Assembly (NCBI GenBank): GCA_963555705.1
Contig: OY743190.1
Location: 20,157,491-20,221,490, forward strand
Direction: 5' to 3'
Source of the DNA: Ligustrum vulgare
Lineage: Eukaryota > Streptophyta > Magnoliopsida > Lamiales > Oleaceae
Length of the DNA stretch: 64,000 nucleotides
Positions 56,391-64,000 of the stretch are shown here, piece by piece. Both the position numbers and the translations under genes were made by a program. The notes beneath the pieces are model-generated. The model had not been told where the DNA came from. It did not search any database and saw nothing but the letters and a program-made list of their open reading frames with translations. The stretch's first letter is position 1; each line of letters opens with the position of its first letter.

Positions 56391-56718
56391 AATTAAGATT
56401 CTCATAATTATTATATATAATAGAACCTCTCATGCTTGCATATATTTTCTTAATTTAAATAATAAAAGTAATTTTTGTACAAATAAATATTGGGATAACA
56501 TTGAATTAAGTACTTAGACTTAATATACTTTAAATCAAGAGAATGGAGATATTTTTAGAAATTCGGAATTTAATTTAAAATCGAACGATCTCGATTATTT
56601 CTTGACTTGGCTATACGAATACGTCGTGTCGTTAACTTAATAAAAATGGGTGAAATAGTAGCGACATGATTTTCTATTAAAATAATTATTAATCGCGTAA
56701 AAATTCTTGGTCGCTACA

Positions 56719-57514
56719 AACTTACCCCCTTAAAATAATTTCGTCCTCGAAATTAATCTTACTTGATCTTATGATTTCTGAACACTTAATCAGAATCTCT
56801 TCTTCTTCTTCTTATGTAGCATCATCGCTACCATATTTAACCCAACCATATTTAACCCACTGGACTTTGACTAAATGCATCAATTTGTTTTCTTAAGACA
56901 TGGACTTTTCTATCAATAATAGACATATGTGTCTACTCATAAATTCTGACTCAAAAGGAAAATTCCCAATCGTATGTGATATTTCATCATGTCTTGTAGT
57001 ACTCATGTAACCTGTCACTTATCATCGTATCATGTGACCTCAAATATTCGTATTAATATCTCTAAAATTTCAATAAATCTTTACTAACATATCATACCAT
57101 AATAATTAGTCATTTCTTCTTATCACTAAATATCCCAAAGTAAATAAAACGATTACCTGAATATTCTCTATGTAATATACCCAAACATGTTATTCACATA
57201 TCAACATAATCATCAGTTTATCTTTCCAATATTTGTAACCCAAAATTTCTGCAAAATTCAATAAACAAATATCTCCCAAATAATTAAAATTCTTAACTCA
57301 AATATCATAACATTTCCCGTAAGGTATTCCTTTCACTTGCACAAACTTATTAATCCTGATTCAATACAGTCCTTATTTCACTTTCACGTATCCCCGTATT
57401 ATTTCTATACCTTGATTATTATATCAAAATATCAGTACCCAAAATCCAAGAAAATATTCCATATCTCAAATCCCGTCATCATCAAATCTTCCTTTTATCA
57501 AGAAAGTAAACGGC
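56719..57514. other. E6 interior, left part
   Basis: Begins with the polypurine tract (complement of AACTTACCCCCTT). The remainder is AT-rich with no frame or motif recognised up to the captured gene segment. Confidence 0.6.
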
Positions 57515-57763
57515 GCATAAACCCTTGTTCCCTCTTTTCCATTATTCTATTCCGCGCTTTCTTGCTGGAATCAATATCACGCGGATTTCCTCCGATCCTT
57601 AATGCTTTTAAATAGTTCATGCTGGGAAGAGGTTAGATCCATCAAAAACATGGATATCATTCTTACAAACATTCGCAAGTATTATTCCAGTCTTCCAATG
57701 AATGATCTGAGGAAAATTTATCGAATAAGACTCGAAAGATTGAGGTTGCTGATGGCTTTATAG
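57515..57763 (+). pseudogene. Captured 5' end of the unrecognised gene
   Basis: Starts in untranslated sequence similar to the region just upstream of the 3935-4459 gene, then an ATG at 57650 opens a 37-codon frame: MDIILTNIRKYYSSLPMNDL and on to RLERLRLLMAL, then TAG at 57761-57763. It corresponds to residues 16-50 of the 174-residue protein. The homology ends at CTGATGG (57748-57755), where LOG sequence takes over in another frame. Confidence 0.8.
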
Positions 57764-58092
57764 CCCTACCCGGAGGTTTTGGTACCTTAGAAGAAATCTT
57801 TAACATTACCTCGTGGGCTCAACTAGGTCTCCATACTAAGCCTATTGGGCTTTTGAATGTTAACAATTTCTTTGATGGCTTGTTAACCTTTCTTGATTAT
57901 GCTGTGGAACAGGGATTCATCTCTCCATTTTCCAGAAGGCTTCTTATTTCTGCTCCTACTATTGATGAACTACTGGATAAGCTGCAGTCATATATCTCAA
58001 TACAAGATCCAGCAGGGGTTAAGATAGATTGGTCGCAAGGAAGGGGAATCAAGCGAAAATGGAGTCCGGTTAATGTAAACTTAACTTTATGA
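57751..58092 (+). pseudogene. Captured LOG C-terminal half, open frame
   Basis: Open for 113 codons from [14 protein letters not shown] (catalytic PGGxGTxxE motif) through [36 protein letters not shown] and LLISAPTIDELLDKLQ, to a TGA at 58090-58092. It lacks the N-terminal half, including the GGGS region, and has no start in frame at the junction; the first methionine is at 57853. No introns, although LOG genes usually have several. It is antisense to the transcription direction of E6. As it stands it cannot make a working enzyme; it could act through antisense or small RNAs on the parent gene. Confidence 0.87.
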
Positions 58093-58440
58093 ATCTTAGA
58101 ATAGGTGGGGGTAGAGTACGGAGTATTCTTACTCTCGAGACACCCCTCTAATTTCCTAGGATTTTCCTTAATGTTTAAATCTTGTGTGTACCTCAAAGGT
58201 TCCAGGTGGTAGATTACGGAGTATTCTTACTCTCGAAACACACCTTTTTGAAGGTTTCTTTACTTCCTCAAAAGGTCAGAGGTGGTAGGATACGGCTACT
58301 CCGGAAACACATCTCTCAATTTGAGGAATTTCCCATGTTGCTTTCTTTTGCTTTTGCGTGTTTTCATGTATTTCCTTTCTAGGGTGACTCTTGTGTGTTC
58401 TCCTTATGAGAAAATAATAATATCTCTGTTATCATCTACT
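58093..58440 (+). repeat. LOG 3' untranslated tract with three repeats in E6
   Basis: Copies of TACGGAGTATTCTTACTCTC at 58117 and 58216, and a diverged one near 58294, each preceded by GGTGG/GGGGGTAG-like bases. Same order as in 1180-1502 on the other strand. Confidence 0.7.
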
Positions 58441-60068
58441 AAATCTCGTTTGTGATGTAAATGAACTTGTATGTCTAACTTCAATTCTCTTAGTGATTGC
58501 ATACCATACTATGCTCTTAACTCCAAACGATAAAATTCTAGGCAGAGTTTTCCTTTGAAATTTGGACTTATCCAAATCGTAAGTATACTTCATAACTCAC
58601 AATAATAACTAATTGTACATTTGATCACAATTTCATCAAACTTCAATATCATCATAAATATTCCAGAAAATCAATTCATAATTCCTCAACATAGAAATTT
58701 CAAATCATAATTTCTAATATCACCATATCAAGTCCTTATTTCTCAATAATTAAGAGCCTAAACTTTAAATCTCCAACTTCATAATTCTTCTCATAAAAAT
58801 CTCAATAAAATCATATCACTTATAATCTCAACATCTCATCATAACTTCATAAAACTGACTTTCTATTTCTCGTTTAATCTAAACGATGAATAATTCGAAA
58901 ATATTATCTAGTCCTTTCTGTTGACTTCTCATACTTAGTGCCATGTCTAAAATCAATTATGCAAAGTCCATTTAGGGCTCATCATTTCTAAACTTGACGA
59001 CAAAGATTATTTTGAAAATCATTCGTAAATCATTTTTTTTTTTTTTTTTCAAAATTGAAACTTGAAGAGTGGTACCAATAATCATCCACAATTTTTCCTT
59101 GCTTTTAAGCAAAGGTAGTGATAAAGGGATAAATTATTGAACCGAAAATTGAAACTTGAAGAGGAAGTACTAATAACCATCCACAGTTTTTCCCTTGTTT
59201 TTACACAAAGGTAGTGATAAAGGGATAAATTATTGTACAATTCATTATCAATTTTGTTTGTTTAATATATTATTCCATATATTTTGGGCCAAAGTTACAA
59301 CCCAACTTAATTTCTAATTGAGTCAATCTTACTAAGCTTAATATGAACCAAAATTCATATCAATATCCTCTATGTCTCATGATTCTACTTTGAAAAGAAT
59401 AAAAAAATTGAGTCTTCTATCAATTTATATCATACTTGACATGTATATTATGTGTAACACATAAAGATTCATAACATATGAAGATTTCATACTTAACATG
59501 TCTTAATAAAATCGTAAATGACTTGCAAAGCATATAACATACCTGGTTCGAGGAGTCAATACGTGGAGAGTGACATAGTAGAGTGATGAGTTAAAATATT
59601 TCATATAATCTTATTTTCCTTTAATCAACAATAATTTAATGTGGTTGTATCCAAATCAACATTTTCTTGAATCATAATTCCTAATTAATCACAGTCTTCA
59701 AAACAAATCCAATATCGATATAGTAATTATCTCCCCATCAATAATTAATAACTTAACCCAAATAAAATTTATCGTCAAATCTTATTTTTCCTTTAGTCCC
59801 CGAACTTCTAGAAATTTATCAAAGACATCAATATAAACATCATATCACTAACTAATTATATTCCATAAAATTTTTAGGACATTACAAACTCCCTTGCTTA
59901 AAATGAATTTTGTCCTTGAAATTCGCACATCAAATTTCATCATACTTTTCAAAATCATAAACATACTTGACATGTGAAAATTCAAATATGTTTTTTTTTT
60001 TTTAAATGAATAGTGATTTCGTTCACTGTTCATCATGAATAGCACGTCGTTTTACTGTTCACGTGAAT

Positions 60069-60115
<47 letters not shown>

Positions 60116-60172
60116 AATAAAATTTCAAAAATCTACAGAATCGTTTTTAAAACTCTTGTCTCTGATACCAAC
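58441..60172. other. E6 interior, right part (leader)
   Basis: AT-rich, no gene. Two near-identical 95-bp segments, at about 59050-59135 and 59145-59240, include AAATTGAAACTTGAAGAG and AAAGGTAGTGATAAAGGG. Two long T-runs lie at 59989-60003 and 60070-60111. The primer site is at the right end. Confidence 0.6.
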
Positions 60173-62681
60173 TGTGACGACCCGAATTCTCGACCATTCG
60201 AGTGCCACTAAAAGTGACTCATATCATATTATCGAGACTTAAATAGTAATGTAAAATTATTCAAAAGAATAATTAGAATCCCATAATTTTATCTGTGAAT
60301 AAAAATAGAACATAATTTTCTTACATAAAGTTCAACATAATTATCTCATCAATCTTAACCACTTTTGCCACTTCCATGTTGACCGCCTCGAACCTTCAAT
60401 TATCTGAAAATGGTAAATATCGTGGAGTGAGATTTATAAAATCCCAGTAAGTATACCAAGCATAAATTTTCTTTTGAAAGCATATGGATCATTTTCATCA
60501 TAACATAGTATAGGATCGAAATACTCATAAACATAGGGAGACACAAGAATTTTACCGAACTTAAATGGCAAGAATTCTTATGTGTAGCGCTACTAAACTC
60601 CGGTCCCCTTAGCATAATCATAAACATATCATATGGAACCCATAACAATCTTGTGAGATTGATTTCATAGCAATGATCCAAACATTTTCGTAAAAACATA
60701 AGGTATATCTAATTTTCATAAAAACATAAGATATACTTACATTTCATAACAACATACTTAATTTTCATAAAAACATAAGATATACTTACATTTCATAACA
60801 ACATACTTAATTTTCATAAAAACATAAGATATACTTACTTGTCATAAAAACATACTTACTTTTCATAAAAACATAAGGTGTATTTACCTTTCATAAAAAC
60901 ATACTTACTTTTCATAAAAATATAAGATATACTTACTTGTCATAAAAACATACTTACTTTTCATAAAAACATAAGGTGTATTTACCTTTCATAAAAACAT
61001 ACTTACTTTTCATAAAAACATAAGATATACTTACTTGTCATAAAAACATACTTACTTTTCATAAAAACATAAGGTGTATTTACCTTTCATAAAAACATAC
61101 TTACTTTTCATAAAAACATAAGATATACTTACTTGTCATAAAAACATACTTAATTTTCATAAAAACTTAAGATATACTTACATTTCATAACAACATACTT
61201 AATTTTCATAAAAACATAAGATATACTTACATTTCATAACAACATACTTAATTTTCATAAAAACATAAGATATACTTACTTGTCATAAAAACGTACTTAC
61301 TTTTCATAAAAACATAAGGTGTATTTACCTTTCATAAAAACATACTTACTTTTCATAAAAACATAAGATATACTTACTTGTCATAAAAACGTACTTACTT
61401 TTCATAAAAACATAAGGTATATTTACCTTTCATAAAAACATACTTACTTTTCATAAAAACATAAGATATACTTACATTTCATAACAACATACTTAATTTT
61501 CATAAAAACATAAGATATACTTACATTTCATAACAACATACTTAATTTTCATAAAAACATAAGATATACTTACATTTCATAACAACATACCTAATTTTCA
61601 TAAAAACATAAGATATACTTACATTTCATAACAACATACTTAATTTTCATAAAAACATAAGATATACTTACCTTTTAAAAGATTAAAATGAAGTGTAGTA
61701 GTAAATGGACCAAAACTTTCTTGACCACCTTGAATTTCTCTTACTTGTGGATTTTGTCAAGAGGTTGGAAATAAGTGTATATGTGTAGAGTTGTGTGTAA
61801 AAGAGATGGGTTTAAATAGATGTATAAAGTTGGCATATTGTAAACATAATCATTCAATTCTATTAATTTTAACACATCCTTTTCTTAAAGTAAAGCACAA
61901 TTCATATACTTTTCCATATTTATACAAATAATATGCTCTTCATGATTATATATAATGGAGTATATAAATCATTCATATACTTTTCCATATTTATACAAAT
62001 ATTATGCTCTTCATGATTACATATAATGGAGTCTTATCAATCATTCATATACTTTTCCATATTTATACAAATATTATGCTCTTCATGATTATATATAATG
62101 GAGTATATAATTCATTCATATACTTTTCCATATTTATACAAATATTATGCTCTTCATGATTACATATAATGGAGTCTTATCAATCATTCATATACTTTTC
62201 CATATTTATACAAATATTATGCTCTTCATGATTATATATAATGGAGTATATAATTCATTCATATACTTTTCCATATTTATACAAATATTATGCTCTTCAT
62301 GATTACATATAATGGAATCTATCAACCATTTATATATTTTTCCATATTTATTAAATTAAGATTCTCATAATTATTATATATAATAGAACCTCTCATGCTT
62401 GCATATATTTTCTTAATTTAAATAATAAAAGTAATTTTTGTACAAATAAATATTGGGATAACATTGAATTAAGTACTTAGACTTAATATACTTTAAATCA
62501 AGAGAATGGAGATATTTTTAGAAATTCGGAATTTAATTTAAAATCGAACGATCTCGATTATTTCTTGACTTGGCTATACGAATACGTCGTGTCGTTAACT
62601 TAATAAAAATGGGTGAAATAGTAGCGACATGATTTTCTATTAAAATAATTATTAATCGCGTAAAAATTCTTGGTCGCTACA
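60173..62681 (-). mobile_element. E6 5' LTR
   Basis: 2509 bp, same length as its partner. The 49-bp array (about 60698-61673) has the unit order A A C B C B C B C A A C B C B A A A A. The 71-72 bp array follows at 61901-62353. Confidence 0.94.
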
Positions 62682-62686
62682 ATAGG

Positions 62687-63691
62687 TATTGGAGTACGAG
62701 TTGTATTGCTATTTTTGAAATGGAAACCCTCTGCATCCTTTACCTGTTTGCCATTCTCCTCTTGCAACACCGGACATGTATCCGTTGGGTGTCCAAAGTT
62801 TGAACAGATTCCGCATGCTTTGACCTGATTCGAGTTCCCTATAGCAAGCTCCTTAACGAGATTGGTTAGTTCATATAATTGACCTTCGATTTTGGAACTA
62901 CTTACCTCATTCACACGGCGGACTTGCGAGTCCCTACTTGAGTTGAACTGCTGAGTGTTCTCCGCCATGTTGGAGATTAAAGCTCGCGCTTGTTCCGGCG
63001 TCTTGTCCATGAGCGCTCCTCCACTCGCGGCATCTATCATGTTTCTATCCATCGGTGCTAACCCTTCGTAGAAATACTGCACCAGGAGTTGCTCACTGAT
63101 CTGATGATGGGGGCAGCTCGAAATGAGTTTCTTGAAACGCTCCCAGTACTCATATAATGTCTCGCCATTGCTTTGGCGAACCCCACAAATCTCCTTCCTG
63201 ATTGTCCCCGCCCTAGATGCAGGGAAGTACTTCTCTAGAAACAACCTCTTCATATCATTCCATGTGGTGACTGATCCAGAAGGTAGACAGTACAACCAGT
63301 CTGTAGCGGCATCCTTCAATGAGAATGGGAAAGCTTTCATTTTTATTTGTTCCTCGGTAATGCCCGTGGGTCTCATACTGTCGCAAACTACATGAAACTC
63401 CTTTAGACGTCTATATGGATCTTCACCGGCATGTCCCCGAAAAGTAGGTAGAAGGTGGATCAACCCGGATTTTATCTCAAAGGTTCTTCCTTCTTCTACC
63501 GTTGGAAACGTAATGCACAATGGCTGCTGAGCCACATCAAGAGTAGCCAGTTGTTTAAGAGTTCTGTTGTTAGCTGCCATTTGTCGCGCTGCTCTCCTTT
63601 GCTTTCGAAAAGTCCTCTCAATTTCTGGGTCATGATCAAAAAATTCACAATTAGTCGACCGAGTTTTAAGCATATAAGCAGAGGAGCACAA
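62687..63691 (-). CDS. E5 gag, N-terminal part, cut by E6
   Basis: The more likely start is the second methionine (MLKTRSTNCEFFD, 63673). Capsid motifs are intact: FSLKDAATDWLYCLPSGS, WNDMKRLFLEKYFPASRA, YEYWERFKKLISSCPHH and VQYFYEGL. A CCHC zinc knuckle, CGICSNFGHPTDTC, follows near 62800. Open until the E6 insertion at 62686, then continued at 54209. Athila-type by overall resemblance to the E4 gag. Confidence 0.9.
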
Positions 63692-63812
63692 AAAACATTA
63701 TTTTTTACTTTTTTTTTTGGAAAATTATATAAATAAAGTGAAAATAAAATAAAAATAAAATAAATGCAGAAAAATAAAATTCTAATTGATTAAACACTAA
63801 ATTGGTTAACCG

Positions 63813-63829
63813 TTCCCCGGCAACGCCGC
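63813..63829 (-). other. E5 primer-binding site
   Basis: Reads CGGCGTTGCCGGGGAA on the minus strand, close to the LTR start at 63838; Athila/Tat-type with a one-base change from GCGCCGTTGCC. Confidence 0.75.
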
Positions 63830-63837
63830 AAAAAATT

Positions 63838-64000
63838 TGATGTGTGTCGCGATGCACCAAAATAATAAATAAATTCCTTGTTCACTATTACTAAAAATGT
63901 AGCAATGGAAGCAAGAGTCGATCCCACAAGGAACGGGAACTAACGTAGTGTCATGTCAATTAGAATCGTAAAGGGGGGTTTTGTTTTGAGTTGTTTGTAA
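63838..64000 (-). mobile_element. E5 5' LTR, first 163 bp
   Basis: TGATGTGTGTCGCGATGC, matching the start of the left LTR at 48952 with a few changes. Continues outside the window. Confidence 0.92.

Larger units (their letters stand above)
54210..56718 (-). mobile_element. E6 3' LTR
   Basis: 2509 bp. Two tandem arrays: 49-bp units at about 54735-55710 and 71-72 bp units at 55938-56390. The last 200 bp are shared with the solo LTR 33324-36097. Confidence 0.94.
54210..62681 (-). mobile_element. E6: non-autonomous LTR element carrying a LOG copy
   Basis: 8472 bp, flanked by ATAGG (54205-54209 and 62682-62686). Both LTRs are 2509 bp, TGTGACGACCCG...TTGGTCGCTACA, and differ by very few bases plus rearranged repeat units. 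On the minus strand the primer site TGGTATCAGAGACAAG (60155-60170) is two bases from the right LTR, and a purine tract AAGGGGGTAAGTT (56719-56731) abuts the left one. The 3454-bp interior has no gag or pol, only a captured gene fragment antisense to the element. A very young insertion by LTR similarity. Confidence 0.94.
48952..64000 (-). mobile_element. E5: Athila-like element with gag and protease only, split by E6
   Basis: Left LTR 48952-50375. The right LTR begins at 63838 and runs out of the window. On the minus strand the primer site CGGCGTTGCCGGGGA lies beside the right LTR and the polypurine tract AAGTGTGGGGGGATT beside the left. Interior without E6 is about 5.0 kb: gag, then protease, then 2.7 kb without coding capacity. 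Reverse transcriptase, RNase H and integrase are missing, so it depends on other elements. E6 sits in gag with an ATAGG duplication. Confidence 0.92.

Noticed and set aside
1..64000. A dedicated defence or biosynthetic gene system
   Set aside because: Apart from phytocyanin, the DSS1 copy, the LOG/unknown-gene fragments and one possible exon, all coding signal belongs to retroelements; no functional gene cluster is supported.

Overview
The window is AT-rich eukaryotic DNA from a plant, most likely a dicot. The evidence is a phytocyanin gene with a plant-type intron, sequences related to the cytokinin-activating LOG family, a DSS1/SEM1 copy, and dense nested LTR retrotransposons of plant Ty3/gypsy (Athila-like and others) and Ty1/copia types. 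This pattern is typical of repeat-rich, probably pericentromeric chromatin. There are no operons, CRISPR arrays or prokaryotic signals.

Layout. 1-7082: a broken antisense copy of a LOG gene and an unrecognised 174-residue gene lie inside sequence that ends in a copia-type tail, polypurine tract and 200-bp LTR. The LOG copy is split by a 1423-bp solo LTR (1866-3288). 7083-10711: a decayed LTR-like stretch, a small MITE, and the only intron-containing host gene that looks intact (phytocyanin, 8901-9600). 10712-28398: gypsy element E3, split by Athila-like element E4 (11750-23681), which is itself split by small element X1 (12900-16056); E3 also holds a hAT-type MITE. 28404-32911: decayed pieces of three retroelements. 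32912-38894: X2, a second copy of X, with a 2774-bp solo LTR inside its left LTR. 38895-43527: a possible coding exon, then LTR-family sequence surrounding an intact DSS1/SEM1 reading frame. 45540-48735: a truncated copia element. 48952 to beyond the window: Athila-like E5, carrying gag and protease but no polymerase, split by non-autonomous E6 (54210-62681), whose interior carries a second, rearranged LOG copy.

Boundaries of E3, E4, X1, X2, E6, the hAT MITE and both solo LTRs were set from terminal TG...CA (or TIRs) plus matching target-site duplications. The insertion order can therefore be read directly: E3 before E4 before X1, E5 before E6, X2 before its solo LTR, and LOG copy before its solo LTR.

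Most notable are: (1) the same host gene pair (unknown gene plus LOG) present as intronless fragments in two different mobile-element settings, in E6 fused at a short microhomology; (2) a DSS1 copy next to LTR sequence related to that of E6, also antisense to the element; (3) clusters of a 12-bp palindrome (TTACGGCCGTAA) shared by the LTRs of two otherwise different families; (4) the small X element, which encodes only a protease-like reading frame. Lineage names and functions are inferred from motifs recognised by eye; no database search was run.
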